The notes: generated from the sequence alone by a model not told the origin. Shown: positions 1-9,053, counted from the first letter of the stretch. The stretch is DNA of 64,000 nt from an uncultured Bacilli bacterium (GCA_934120265.1 CAKOTU010000001.1:1-64000); one strand, 5' to 3'. Translations and numbers: made by a program.

Positions 1-147
1 GAAGCTATGAAGTATGAAATAGCTCGTGAATTAGGAATTAATTTAGGTGCTGATACAACTTCACGTTTAAATGGAACTGTAGGTGGCGAAATGACTCGTC
101 GTTTAGTTAAATTAGGTGAAGAATACTATGGAAAACAAACACGTTAG
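1..147 (+). CDS. Small acid-soluble spore protein, alpha/beta type (3' part)
   Basis: Frame 1 is open from the first base to TAG at 145-147 and gives a 48-residue C-terminal part. It contains the family signature YEIARELGINLG followed by ADTTSRLNGTVGGEMTRRLV. Alpha/beta SASPs coat DNA in the forespore core, protect it from UV and heat, and are cleaved by the GPR protease at a Glu in the E-I-A region, which is visible here. The start lies before the window. It shows that the organism makes or recently made endospores, in line with spo0A and the coat gene further on. Confidence 0.93.
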   Translation, partial: EAMKYEIARELGINLGADTTSRLNGTVGGEMTRRLVKLGEEYYGKQTR

Positions 148-204
148 TGATTATAAAAAAATAGTTAAACATGGTGTTATTTACTATAAAAATATATTAA
201 GACA

Positions 205-234
205 TAAAAACTGCCTTTGAGCGGTTTTTATTTT
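205..234 (+). terminator. Terminator after the SASP gene
   Basis: AAAAACTGC and GCGGTTTTT pair across a short loop, with one G-T pair, and are followed by TTTTA. It lies 58 bases after the SASP stop. Confidence 0.75.
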
Positions 235-264
235 AATAAAAAATTAAAAAATGTTGTAAAAAAA

Positions 265-294
265 TTGTAAAATTCTGGATTTTGATGTTATAAT
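265..294 (+). promoter_or_regulatory. Promoter for leader element 1 and the membrane protein gene
   Basis: TTGTAA at 265-270 and TATAAT at 289-294 are separated by 18 bases. Transcription would begin near 301, so the structured leader at 311-367 lies at the very 5' end of the transcript. Confidence 0.6.
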
Positions 295-310
295 ATAGGC
301 AATTAATGAG

Positions 311-367
311 AAAGACGCTAGTACAGGTCTATGATTAATAGATTTTGCAGTGGCGCTTTTTTTGTAG
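311..367 (+). ncRNA. Structured leader RNA, copy 1
   Basis: The element starts AAAGACGCTAGTACAGG and contains a perfect hairpin (TCTAT 328-332, ATAGA 338-342). An imperfect outer helix forms between GCTAGTAC (318-325) and GCAGTGGC (347-354). A run of seven T follows, then GTAGTAGGAGGTGAA containing the SD of the next gene. The same layout recurs at 2037-2087 with compensating base changes in the hairpin. The helix plus T-run could act as an attenuator that makes a short RNA and lets some transcripts read through. The family was not recognised. Confidence 0.6.
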
Positions 368-382
368 TAGGAGGTGAAATAA

Positions 383-1132
383 ATGAATAATAAAGTATTA
401 AAATTTATGCAAAAGAATTATGCTTGGATAATAGCAATTTTTAGTAGTTTAAGTATTATAGTGTTGAATATATTTAAATTTTGTGAATACCTGAAGGGTA
501 GTGTTTATTTTTCTTATTATGGAATAGATATGAATTTATATAAATTTAGTGACAAAGGATTTATTTATCAACTATGTTTATCATTCTTATTTATGTTAGC
601 AATATTTTCTTTGTTATATTGTTTCTACCAAATTGCAGATAATATTAAAAATCAAAAATATATTAAAAGTAATATATCAAATGTATTAATTATTATTATT
701 TCAAATTTGGTTCTTATTTTTTCGTCAAGCACCAAGCAAACTTTTATGTCAGTTTTATGTAACTTTATAGAATTAGCGGCTATTGAAACAGTTAGTTCTT
801 ATATGATATTTAGAAATAAAAAGGATGATCAATTATATGCTGAATCATTATGCAAGGGAATTTTGAATGATATAAAAAAAATACCTTTTATTCTAATTAT
901 ATTAGTTTTTGTGATTATGTTTAACACACAAATATTACTAATGAATAAAACTAACTATAGGGTAATAGATAACAATAAAGTAATAGTATATTCAAACAAT
1001 GATTATTATATAACTCTAGATTGTTTAATTTCAGAAAAAAATCTTACAATATACAAAGGAACACAAGCAAAAATTAATAATACTGATGTATATAGTGTTT
1101 ACAAAAAGTTTGATGAAGTTAGTTTAATTTAA
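383..1132 (+). CDS. Membrane protein of unknown function
   Basis: This 249-residue protein was not recognised. About four hydrophobic segments are visible, near residues 14-36, 62-84, 98-118 and 165-187, followed by a polar C-terminal tail of about 60 residues. The start is well placed behind AGGAGGTGA. It is the first gene after leader RNA copy 1 and stands next to a Fic protein and a KAP-type NTPase whose gene carries leader copy 2. Membrane proteins next to KAP NTPases often act as effectors in conflict systems, so a role in host defence is possible, but the sequence itself shows only membrane association. Confidence 0.7.
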   Translation: MNNKVLKFMQKNYAWIIAIFSSLSIIVLNIFKFCEYLKGSVYFSYYGIDMNLYKFSDKGFIYQLCLSFLFMLAIFSLLYCFYQIADNIKNQKYIKSNISNVLIIIISNLVLIFSSSTKQTFMSVLCNFIELAAIETVSSYMIFRNKKDDQLYAESLCKGILNDIKKIPFILIILVFVIMFNTQILLMNKTNYRVIDNNKVIVYSNNDYYITLDCLISEKNLTIYKGTQAKINNTDVYSVYKKFDEVSLI

Positions 1133-1188
1133 ATATAAAACTATAAAAAACACCTTTTTTGTTATAATATCATTATGGAGGTGTTAAG

Positions 1189-2031
1189 ATGTCTGAGAAG
1201 GAATTAGATTCAAGTATAAATGATTATATTGAAGTAAAAGCACCTAAAAACTATGCAAAGCAATTAGAATGGTATATGGCTATTGGGCTTCAAGAAGTTG
1301 ATAACTTAAAACCATCAAAATATTTAGAAAAATTATTACTAGAAAACGTAAATGGTGAAAAAACAATTTACGAAGTTCAACAAAAATTAAAGCAATATTA
1401 TGTTGAAAAAGAAAAAATAAACGAAGTAAATTATGATGAATTAGAATGTGACTTAGTATCAACTAGAATTGTAGAACTTTTACAAGAAGATAATTTTGAA
1501 TTATTAATTGACTATTTAAAATATATTCATAAATATTTATTTCAAGATGTTTATGAATTCGCAGGTGAATTTAGAAAAGTAGATTTTTCTAAGCGTGAGA
1601 GAATACTAAATAACGATTCAGTGGCTTATGGTGATTGTAAACTATTAGAACAATCACTAGATTATGATATTTTCTTAGAAAAAAATAAAAATTATAAAGA
1701 AATGAACATAGTTGATGTTGTTAATAATATAACTGAATTTTCTTCAAGAATATGGCAAATTCATCCTTTTAGAGAAGGCAATACAAGAACAACAGCATTG
1801 TTTATAGAAAAGTATTTAATATCACTTGGATACAATGTAGATAATACAATGTTTAAAGATAAGTCAGTTTATTATAGAAATGCATTAGTAAGGAGTAATT
1901 ATTTTAATAATTATTTAAATATAAAACAAGATAACAGTTTTTTAGTTAAATTTTGTGAAAATTTATTATTAGTTAAAAATAATAATTTACATTCAAGAGA
2001 TTTAGTTGTAGAAGAATTATTTAATAAATAG
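1189..2031 (+). CDS. Fic/DOC family protein (probable AMP transferase)
   Basis: This 280-residue protein carries the Fic motif HPFREGNTR from about residue 192, with the catalytic His in place, preceded by the helical Fic core. Fic proteins transfer AMP or other phosphate-containing groups onto hydroxyl side chains of target proteins. Residues 1-75 are helical and charged and may be a regulatory segment; I do not see a clear S/T-x-x-x-E-G/N inhibitory motif. The start follows TATGGAGGTGTTAAG, and TATAAT lies just upstream at 1163-1168, so the gene probably has its own promoter. AACACCT (1149-1155) can pair with AGGTGTT over the SD if a longer transcript reads in. Leader RNA copy 2 begins six bases after the stop. 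Confidence 0.88.
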   Translation: MSEKELDSSINDYIEVKAPKNYAKQLEWYMAIGLQEVDNLKPSKYLEKLLLENVNGEKTIYEVQQKLKQYYVEKEKINEVNYDELECDLVSTRIVELLQEDNFELLIDYLKYIHKYLFQDVYEFAGEFRKVDFSKRERILNNDSVAYGDCKLLEQSLDYDIFLEKNKNYKEMNIVDVVNNITEFSSRIWQIHPFREGNTRTTALFIEKYLISLGYNVDNTMFKDKSVYYRNALVRSNYFNNYLNIKQDNSFLVKFCENLLLVKNNNLHSRDLVVEELFNK

Positions 2032-2036
2032 TAAAA

Positions 2037-2087
2037 GGGCTAGTACAGGCTTATTAATCTATAAGTTTTTGTATTAACGTTTTTTGT
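2037..2087 (+). ncRNA. Structured leader RNA, copy 2
   Basis: This copy shares GCTAGTACAGG (2039-2049) and TTTTTTGTAGTA (about 2080-2091) with copy 1. The inner hairpin is CTTAT (2050-2054) with ATAAG (2061-2065). Against copy 1 two neighbouring pairs are swapped (T-A to C-G, C-G to T-A), so pairing is kept while sequence changes. TAGTAC (2041-2046) pairs with GTATTA (2071-2076). The T-run is followed by the SD AAGGAAGTG of the KAP NTPase gene. No separate promoter is evident, so it may act on transcripts coming from the Fic gene. Confidence 0.6.
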
Positions 2088-2105
2088 AGTAAAGGAAGTG
2101 AAATT

Positions 2106-5045
2106 TTGGAAAAATCTGAAAAAAATAATAATGATGCTTTAAAAGAAAATATTATTCAAGCAGAATATGAGGAGTACAATGAAAGTATTTACTTAATTGA
2201 TAGCCCGTGCAGTGAAGAGGATGATTCTATTGGTTTTGGAGTTTATGTAAATAACTTGGTAAACATTTTAAGTAATACTCCAGCAAAAATGATAGGATTA
2301 ATATCAAATTATGGTTGTGGGAAAAGTACTATAATTAATATGGTTGAAAAAAGAATTGAAATGAATAGTAATGAAACATTTTTTGTTAAAGTTAATTTAT
2401 GGAATTTACCATCTGATAAAGAAGTTTTGGACAAAGACGATTTAACTATAAATATTCATAAATCTTTTTTAAATCAGATTTTAAGAAAAGCAAATTTATC
2501 AGATATTAGAAAGAAATCCTTAGAAAAGCAAATAAACAAAAATTATGGTTTTTTTGATTTATGTGTAGAAGATACAAACTTCACAAAAGTTTTATCTTTT
2601 TTGTATGTTTTGTTGATATTTATAATTATAATAAAAGTTGATTTATTTTCGATGAATGTTTCAAGAGTATCATTATTAGTTTTAGAATTTGCGTTTGCAT
2701 ATGTATTGATGCAAATATTAATAAGGTCTAAAATATATTTTTCTTTTAATAAAGAATCAAAAAATACTAGAATAATTGACGAGTTTGAAACAACAGAATG
2801 TTTTTTTAAAATAGTGGAGGCTTGTAAACAAAATGGTATAAAAAAATTAATAATATGTATTGAAGACATAGATAGATTTACAAATGGGGAGGGCACAATT
2901 AGATTTTTAGAACAAATATATAAGTTTTACTCTGAATCGGTAGATGTTTTAAATATTGACATAAAATTTATTGTAGCGATTAAACCTGCTTCAAAACTCG
3001 AAATAACAGATCAGAAGCAAAATGATCAGATAAAAAATTTATATGAAAAAATATTTGATTATATAATAAATCTTCAACCTGTAGCAATTCAAAACTATGA
3101 CGCTTTAATTCAAGAGTTGCTATCTAAGAAATATAAACAGTTACAACAGATAAATTTACCATTACCGACAGAGCCGAATGCAACTTTTTATCGTTACCTC
3201 TATAAGGGTAAGAGAAATACTATTAGGGATATAAAGCATAGGTATAATTATGCAGTGAATTTATATGAAAATTTATTAAAAAACAAACAAGATACCGAAA
3301 ATGTAGAAATAAACATAGAAACTTGTTTCTTTGTAGCGTATTTAGAAGATGAGTTTACAGATTCTTTTTATAATTTTATAACAGATTCTGAAAATTTTGA
3401 AAAAATAGTAATTAATAGACTAACAAATGGTAAGTTGACGTTATGCGAAAAATGTATTGATTATTGTATGGTTAATAAAGAATGTCCTTATTTAAAAGAG
3501 AAAAGTTTTATTGATGAAATAGAACTGGGTTTTATCAATAAAATGATCGATATGAATTATTCAATGTATTTTTATAAGTTACCAAAATCAAAAAAAATTA
3601 AAAATGTATTTGATACAGCAGTAAATAACATCATTTTAACGGATAATGTAAAAGAATGTGAAAACGCTATGGAATATATCGAAAAAGCTAACCATGATGA
3701 AATCATAAAATCATTAAGTTTAGTAGTAAATAATAATAGTGTTCCAAATGTGATATTTAAAAATAAAAAATTATTTCATATCACATGTCAAAATTTTAAA
3801 TTTCAATTAGAAAAATATATCTTATCTATTAAACTAAAAGAACAAGAAAACAAAGTTATAAATATAGTAACCCAATTGAATAAATTTAATAGTGAAGAAT
3901 CTTTGGATATTTTAGAGAAGCTTCTAAATAATATAGTTGATAATTTGAAACAATTTTATGAAAATCAAGAGGTTCTACAATTTAGAAAAAGAATTGTTTT
4001 ACTATTAAATAAGTATCCAAAGCTTTGTAAAAAAATATTTATACCAGAGTTACCAAAAATTAGTTATGGAGAAATGCTTATCGTTTCAGATTTAAATATA
4101 ATATTAGAATATGTTAACCCTAATCAAATTGATGATGAAATGTTAGTGGATTTATTAAAATTCAGTAGTAAAAATCTTAGAAGTGATATTATATATAATT
4201 TTTTAGAGAAATGCACTTCTGTTGAAGAAATGATTTTTAAAAAAATATTTTATGGATATAAATATAATTTTAATACTGTAGAAAAGTATAGAATAGTTAA
4301 TAATTCAAAAATAATCAATAAATTAAATTTGCAAACAGAAAAAGATTACCTACAATTTTTTAATCATTTAAATTTTTTGCCAGCATCATTAGAAAAAGAA
4401 TTTCTTTTGTTATTGATTAAAAATCCTGAAAAAAATGATATAGAAAATGATTATGTTAAATTAATAAGAAATACAAATCAGTTAAGTAGCAACGCTATGA
4501 AATATTTTGCTAATTATGCTACTAAATTTTATTTTTTTAGTCAGGATTTAGAGGAAGTATTATATTCAAAAAAATATTATAAATTATATGTTTATTCACG
4601 AACAAAAAGACTGGGAATTTTTAGTTTAGATTTGGCTAATCGAACAGAAAACTTGAAAGAAGCATATATTTATTATTTAAAAAATCCTTCTCTTCTTTTA
4701 GAAAAGTTGAGCGTGGATACAGAAATGGCAAAGTATATTAAAAAGAACGTTGATTTGAATGAATTGAGTGTTGAAAGCCGTTGCTTATTAAATGTTTTAG
4801 AACAAACATATGATGATGTCAAAATGATTTTGATGTCAAAAGATGAAGATTATGTAAATTCATATTTGAAAACGGTCAAATTTTTTGTGATTGAAGAGCA
4901 AAAGCAAATATTAAATGAAATATATTCATGGGCTAAATTAACACGTCAACTTGACAGAGATACTTATGAAATTTTACGAAATAAATTTACTGTAGAGTAT
5001 AGAGCAAAATTTGCCACTTTGAAAAGATTAAAATTTTTGAAATAA
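2106..5045 (+). CDS. KAP family P-loop NTPase with internal membrane segments
   Basis: This 979-residue protein starts at TTG, 5 bases after AAGGAAGTG. Walker A is NYGCGKST at residues 68-75 and Walker B is LIICIEDIDRF near 248-258. Two hydrophobic segments (about 158-178 and 184-205) lie between A and B, a hallmark of KAP NTPases, which work at the inner face of the membrane. A cysteine cluster (CEKCIDYCMVNKEC) near residue 450 could bind a metal. The remaining 500 residues are helical and unrecognised. KAP proteins include phage-exclusion factors such as PifA, so a defence role is plausible. A second, smaller KAP-like protein lies in the coat-gene element at 31113. Confidence 0.82.
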   Translation: MEKSEKNNNDALKENIIQAEYEEYNESIYLIDSPCSEEDDSIGFGVYVNNLVNILSNTPAKMIGLISNYGCGKSTIINMVEKRIEMNSNETFFVKVNLWNLPSDKEVLDKDDLTINIHKSFLNQILRKANLSDIRKKSLEKQINKNYGFFDLCVEDTNFTKVLSFLYVLLIFIIIIKVDLFSMNVSRVSLLVLEFAFAYVLMQILIRSKIYFSFNKESKNTRIIDEFETTECFFKIVEACKQNGIKKLIICIEDIDRFTNGEGTIRFLEQIYKFYSESVDVLNIDIKFIVAIKPASKLEITDQKQNDQIKNLYEKIFDYIINLQPVAIQNYDALIQELLSKKYKQLQQINLPLPTEPNATFYRYLYKGKRNTIRDIKHRYNYAVNLYENLLKNKQDTENVEINIETCFFVAYLEDEFTDSFYNFITDSENFEKIVINRLTNGKLTLCEKCIDYCMVNKECPYLKEKSFIDEIELGFINKMIDMNYSMYFYKLPKSKKIKNVFDTAVNNIILTDNVKECENAMEYIEKANHDEIIKSLSLVVNNNSVPNVIFKNKKLFHITCQNFKFQLEKYILSIKLKEQENKVINIVTQLNKFNSEESLDILEKLLNNIVDNLKQFYENQEVLQFRKRIVLLLNKYPKLCKKIFIPELPKISYGEMLIVSDLNIILEYVNPNQIDDEMLVDLLKFSSKNLRSDIIYNFLEKCTSVEEMIFKKIFYGYKYNFNTVEKYRIVNNSKIINKLNLQTEKDYLQFFNHLNFLPASLEKEFLLLLIKNPEKNDIENDYVKLIRNTNQLSSNAMKYFANYATKFYFFSQDLEEVLYSKKYYKLYVYSRTKRLGIFSLDLANRTENLKEAYIYYLKNPSLLLEKLSVDTEMAKYIKKNVDLNELSVESRCLLNVLEQTYDDVKMILMSKDEDYVNSYLKTVKFFVIEEQKQILNEIYSWAKLTRQLDRDTYEILRNKFTVEYRAKFATLKRLKFLK

Positions 5046-5234
5046 AAAGTGATGTGATCAACCAATTTTATATTATTGGAATTATATAATTCTTCTTTAA
5101 AATTCGAAACCTTTTCTTTATATTTTGATAAAATAGTGAATTGCATATGAAATATCTAAGTTTTATAAATTAATCGACTTTAAAATAACTGATTTTGTCA
5201 GTTTTATGTTAAAATGTATGTGAGGTGTATTCTT

Positions 5235-5549
5235 ATGAAAGAGTTACAAGAAAAGATAGAAAAGTTTAATGAGGAAAGAGATTGGGATCAATTTCATTCA
5301 CCAGAAAACTTAGCGAAGAGTATATGTATTGAAGCAGGAGAACTTTTAGAATGCTTTCAGTGGAATAATGAATATAATTTAGATGAAGTTAAAGAAGAAC
5401 TTGCTGATGTTTTGAATTATTGTATTCAAATGGCAAACAAATTGGGTGTTGATCCTAAACAAATAGTGTTAGAAAAAATGGAAAAGACAGCAAAAAAATA
5501 TCCTGTGGAAAAATCAAAAGGGAATAGTACAAAATATACGAAGCTGTAG
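5235..5549 (+). CDS. MazG-like nucleotide pyrophosphohydrolase
   Basis: This 104-residue protein (MKELQEKIEKFNEERD) matches the MazG-like/RS21-C6 all-alpha NTP-PPase family: SIEAGELLECFQW and EVKEELADVLNYC supply the ExxE and ExxD metal-binding motifs. Such enzymes hydrolyse (d)NTPs to monophosphate and pyrophosphate. A start at 5214 is open, but ATG 5235 sits 7 bases behind TGAGGTG and is preferred. The next gene begins 9 bases after the stop, so the two are almost certainly co-transcribed. A MazG-like enzyme beside a GIY-YIG/DUF2075 helicase suggests an accessory unit that acts on nucleic acid or nucleotide pools. Confidence 0.9.
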   Translation: MKELQEKIEKFNEERDWDQFHSPENLAKSICIEAGELLECFQWNNEYNLDEVKEELADVLNYCIQMANKLGVDPKQIVLEKMEKTAKKYPVEKSKGNSTKYTKL

Positions 5550-5558
5550 GAGGTAGTT

Positions 5559-7262
5559 ATGTCTAAAATTAGTACATTAAAATTTAATGAAGGTACTTCT
5601 GCTTTATTAAAGACTAAAAAATTTGGAACTAATTGGCCTGTTGTATATATTATAAATAACAATAAAGAAGCGTATATAGGTGAAACGACCGATGTGAGTA
5701 TTAGATCTAATCAACACTTGGCAAATGAAGCGAGAAGAAATTTAAGTAAAATTAATGTAATAGGTGATGAAACATTCAATAAATCAGCAATATTGGATTT
5801 AGAATCATTTTTAATTAAATATATGTCTGCAGATCAAAAATTTAAGTTGCAAAATGGGAATGGTGGTTTACAGAATCATAATTATTATCAAAGAGAAATG
5901 TATGAGAAAAAATTTAGAGAAATATGGTTACAATTGAAATCAAAAGGATTAGTTCAACATGATTTAAAACAGATTGCCAATTCAGATTTATTTAAATACT
6001 CTCCATATAAAGCATTAACAACTGATCAATATATGATAGTAAATAGTATTCTTTCGGATCTTGCTGATTTGGTAAATAAAAGAGAACCAGGAACCTTTGT
6101 TGTAGAGGGTGGGGCAGGAACAGGAAAAACAATACTTGGTATTTACATCTTGAAAATGTTATCACAAGCAAAAGATGCTTCCCAAATTGAAATAGAAGAA
6201 GATCAGGTTGAACAAAATTTATCTGAAATATTAAAAATTAATGATGCTGTAGATGATTTAAAAATAGGATTGGTTATTCCTATGGAAAATTTAAGAAGTA
6301 CATTAAAGAAAGTATTTAGAAACATTAAGGGGTTAAAATCTAACATGGTATTAAGTCCTAATGATGTTGGCAAGAGTGACGAAAAATATGATTTGCTAAT
6401 TGTTGATGAAGCTCACAGATTAAGAAGAAGAAGGAATCTTACTCAATACAGAACATTTGATAAAAATAATAGAAAAATGAATTTAGGTAATAAGGGAACT
6501 GAGTTAGACTGGATTTTATTAAAAAGTAAATATCAAATATTTTTCTATGATGAGGATCAATCTATTAAACCAACTGATGTTAGAAAAGAAGATTTTGACA
6601 AATTAATGATAAAAAAGAACTATCATCCTTATCATTTAACAGCTCAATTAAGATGCTTAGCAGGTGGCAATGAGTATATAGATTATGTAAAAGCAATATT
6701 CAGTAATAATCCACCAAAAAAGAGAATGAATTTTAAAAACTATGATTTAAAAATGTTTGATAATGTTAATGATATGATTGAAATTATAAAAGAAAAAGAC
6801 AAAGAATATGGATTGTGTAGAAATATTGCGGGATATGCATGGCCTTGGAATTCTAAGGGAAAAAAAGAACCTCTTCACTCAAACAAGAATACTTTAGAAA
6901 ACGGATTATATGATTTAGAAATAGACGGATATAAATATATATGGAATTCACAAGCACATGATTGGATTAATTCATCAAACTCAATAAATGAAATTGGAAG
7001 TATACATACTACTCAAGGATTTGACTTAAATTATACAGGGTTAATTATAGGAAATGAATTAAAATATGATAATAAAAATAATTGCTTTACTGTTGATAAA
7101 AAGAATTATTATGATACAAAAGGCAAGGCTAATGCAACAGATGAAGAATTATTAAAATACTTATTAAATATTTATTGTACGATGATGACTCGTGGAATGC
7201 TTGGAACATATATTTACGTATGTGATGAAAATTTAAGAAAGTATCTAAAAAAATATATATAA
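5559..7262 (+). CDS. GIY-YIG nuclease fused to DUF2075 (SF1-like) helicase
   Basis: This is a 567-residue fusion. The N-terminus is a GIY-YIG nuclease: VVYII at 28-32, YIG at 39-41, Arg near 49 and a conserved Glu in LESFLIKYM near 82. From about residue 150 there is a DUF2075 P-loop domain: Walker A GGAGTGKT (184-191), Walker B LLIVDEAH, FYDEDQSI, LTAQLRC, an IHTTQGFDLN motif and a TRGMLGTYIYV motif, in the order seen in superfamily 1 helicases. All catalytic motifs look intact. It is translated directly after the MazG-like gene. The likely role is cutting or remodelling foreign DNA; the exact system was not identified. Confidence 0.88.
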   Translation: MSKISTLKFNEGTSALLKTKKFGTNWPVVYIINNNKEAYIGETTDVSIRSNQHLANEARRNLSKINVIGDETFNKSAILDLESFLIKYMSADQKFKLQNGNGGLQNHNYYQREMYEKKFREIWLQLKSKGLVQHDLKQIANSDLFKYSPYKALTTDQYMIVNSILSDLADLVNKREPGTFVVEGGAGTGKTILGIYILKMLSQAKDASQIEIEEDQVEQNLSEILKINDAVDDLKIGLVIPMENLRSTLKKVFRNIKGLKSNMVLSPNDVGKSDEKYDLLIVDEAHRLRRRRNLTQYRTFDKNNRKMNLGNKGTELDWILLKSKYQIFFYDEDQSIKPTDVRKEDFDKLMIKKNYHPYHLTAQLRCLAGGNEYIDYVKAIFSNNPPKKRMNFKNYDLKMFDNVNDMIEIIKEKDKEYGLCRNIAGYAWPWNSKGKKEPLHSNKNTLENGLYDLEIDGYKYIWNSQAHDWINSSNSINEIGSIHTTQGFDLNYTGLIIGNELKYDNKNNCFTVDKKNYYDTKGKANATDEELLKYLLNIYCTMMTRGMLGTYIYVCDENLRKYLKKYI

Positions 7263-7296
7263 AAAAGTTTATAAAAAATCTTTATAAACTTTTTTT
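7263..7296. terminator. Bidirectional terminator between the helicase gene and clpP
   Basis: AAAAAGTTTATAAA and TTTATAAACTTTTTT form a long perfect stem with A-runs and T-runs on both sides. It can therefore end the plus-strand helicase transcript and the minus-strand clpP transcript. Confidence 0.9.
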
Positions 7297-7301
7297 ATAC
7301 A

Positions 7302-7868
7302 TTAAAGTATTTTATCAATAATACCATATTCTAGGGCTTCATGAGCATCTAAGAAATAATCTCTTTCGGTATCAAGTTCAACTTTTTCTAATTTTTGTCC
7401 AGTATTTTTAGCAAGCATTCTGTTAAGTTTATTTTTAAGCTTAATAATTCTTTCTGCTGCAATTTTTATTTCTGTAGCTTGACCTTGTGCACCACCTAAA
7501 GGTTGATGAATCATTACTTCACTATTTTCTAAACAACATCTTTTTCCTTTTTTTCCACAGCTTAATAAAAATGCAGCCATACTAGCAGCCATACCAATAC
7601 AGATAGTAGATACATCACTTTTTATAAAGTTCATAGTATCTAATATGGCCATACCAGCAGTTACCGATCCTCCTGGGGAATTAATATATAAACTAATATC
7701 ATTATTATTAATAGAATCTAAATATAAAAGTTCTGCTACAACAACATTAGCAACTTCATCAGTTATTTCACCACTAAGAATTACAATTCTATCTTTTAAA
7801 AGCCTTGAATAAATATCATAGGCACGTTCATAATTATTATTTTTTTCCACAATAGTAGGTATAATCAT
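7302..7868 (-). CDS. clpP: ATP-dependent Clp protease proteolytic subunit
   Basis: This 188-residue ClpP has the catalytic triad in standard spacing: Ser96 in GMAASMAAF, His121 in [11 protein letters not shown] and Asp170 in [20 protein letters not shown] is also conserved. ClpP forms the two-ring barrel that degrades proteins unfolded by ClpX or ClpC. It is slightly shorter than the usual 194-200 residues and has no long propeptide. It stands alone on the minus strand. The SD (AGGAGATGAT) lies right before ATG. No CtsR or CIRCE operator was seen upstream. Confidence 0.96.
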   Translation of the reverse strand: MIIPTIVEKNNNYERAYDIYSRLLKDRIVILSGEITDEVANVVVAELLYLDSINNNDISLYINSPGGSVTAGMAILDTMNFIKSDVSTICIGMAASMAAFLLSCGKKGKRCCLENSEVMIHQPLGGAQGQATEIKIAAERIIKLKNKLNRMLAKNTGQKLEKVELDTERDYFLDAHEALEYGIIDKIL

Positions 7869-7985
7869 TTTATCATCTCCTAATGTTATAATAGTGTTAA
7901 TAAAGTAAATTTATACATGAAAAAAAGTGACAAAATACTTAAAATTTGTTAAAATGTAATTGTAAAAATAGAAAAGAGGAACATA

Positions 7986-8990
7986 ATGATAAAAGTAGCA
8001 ATTAATGGTTTTGGAAGAATTGGTAGATTAGTATTTAGAATTATGGAAGAAGATCCAGAGTTTGAAGTAGTTGCAATTAATGATTTAACAGACGCTGAAC
8101 AACTTGCATATCTTTTAAAATATGATACTAATCATCGTAACTATCGTGTTAATGATATAAGTTTTGAAGGTAATGAAATTATTGTAGGAAATAGAAGAAT
8201 TAAAGTATTCGCTGAAATGGATCCTACTAATTTACCATGGGCTGAATTAGGCGTTGATGAAGTGTTTGAATGTACTGGACATTTTACAAAGAAAGAAGCA
8301 GCAATGGCTCATATTACAGCTGGTGCTAAAAAAGTTATTATTTCCGCACCTGCTAAAGGAGATTTAAAAACAATTGTTTATAATGTTAATGAAGATATCT
8401 TAGATGGAACTGAACAAATTATAAGTGCTGCAAGTTGTACAACAAACTGTCTTGCTCCGGTTGCTAAAGTAATTAATGATGAATTTAAAATAGTAAAAGG
8501 ATATATGACTACAGTTCATGCTTATACAAATGATCAAACTATTCTTGATGTAGCTCATAAAAAAGGAATTAAAGCTCGTCGTGGACGTGCTGGAGCAATG
8601 AATATAGTGCCATCTTCTACAGGAGCTGCTAGTGCTTTAGGATTAGTTATTCCTGACCTTGCTGGGAAATTAGATGGAAGCGCATTACGTGTTCCAACTC
8701 CTACAGGCTCAGTTGTTGATTTAACACTAGAGTTAGGACGTAATACAACCGTAGAAGAAATAAATAATGTAATAAAAAGTCATACTAGTGAAACATTAGG
8801 ATTTACAATGGATCCAATTGTTTCTACAGATATTATTGGTTCACATTTGGGTGGACTTGTTGATGGACTTCTAACTAATGTTTTAGAAGTAGACGGAAAA
8901 CAATTAGTTAAAGTAGTTGCGTGGTATGACAACGAGATGGGATATAGTTCCCAAATGGTTAGAACTGCTAAATATTTAATGAAAAAATAA
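7986..8990 (+). CDS. gap: Glyceraldehyde-3-phosphate dehydrogenase
   Basis: This 334-residue protein has the NAD-binding start KVAINGFGRIGRLVFR, the active-site Cys in SAASCTTNCLAP, the phosphate-binding STGAA and WYDNEMGYS near the end. It oxidises glyceraldehyde-3-phosphate to 1,3-bisphosphoglycerate in glycolysis. It heads a region where pgk, tpiA and gpmI follow in the same direction, but a terminator and a pseudopilin gene separate it from pgk. ATG follows AAAAGAGGAACATA. Confidence 0.98.
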   Translation: MIKVAINGFGRIGRLVFRIMEEDPEFEVVAINDLTDAEQLAYLLKYDTNHRNYRVNDISFEGNEIIVGNRRIKVFAEMDPTNLPWAELGVDEVFECTGHFTKKEAAMAHITAGAKKVIISAPAKGDLKTIVYNVNEDILDGTEQIISAASCTTNCLAPVAKVINDEFKIVKGYMTTVHAYTNDQTILDVAHKKGIKARRGRAGAMNIVPSSTGAASALGLVIPDLAGKLDGSALRVPTPTGSVVDLTLELGRNTTVEEINNVIKSHTSETLGFTMDPIVSTDIIGSHLGGLVDGLLTNVLEVDGKQLVKVVAWYDNEMGYSSQMVRTAKYLMKK

Positions 8991-9014
8991 AAAAGAGGCT
9001 AAGAACTCTTTTTT
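8988..9014 (+). terminator. Terminator after gap
   Basis: AAAAAGAG and CTCTTTTT pair across a short loop, followed by a T-run. It separates gap from the pseudopilin gene. Confidence 0.75.
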
Positions 9015-9053
9015 ATATTGAAAAAAATTGATATAATGGATATGGTGATAATT

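Noticed and set aside
1149..1185. AACACCT/AGGTGTT as a riboswitch-like SD block before the Fic gene
   Set aside because: If transcription starts from TATAAT at 1163-1168 the first arm is not transcribed; kept only as a remark.
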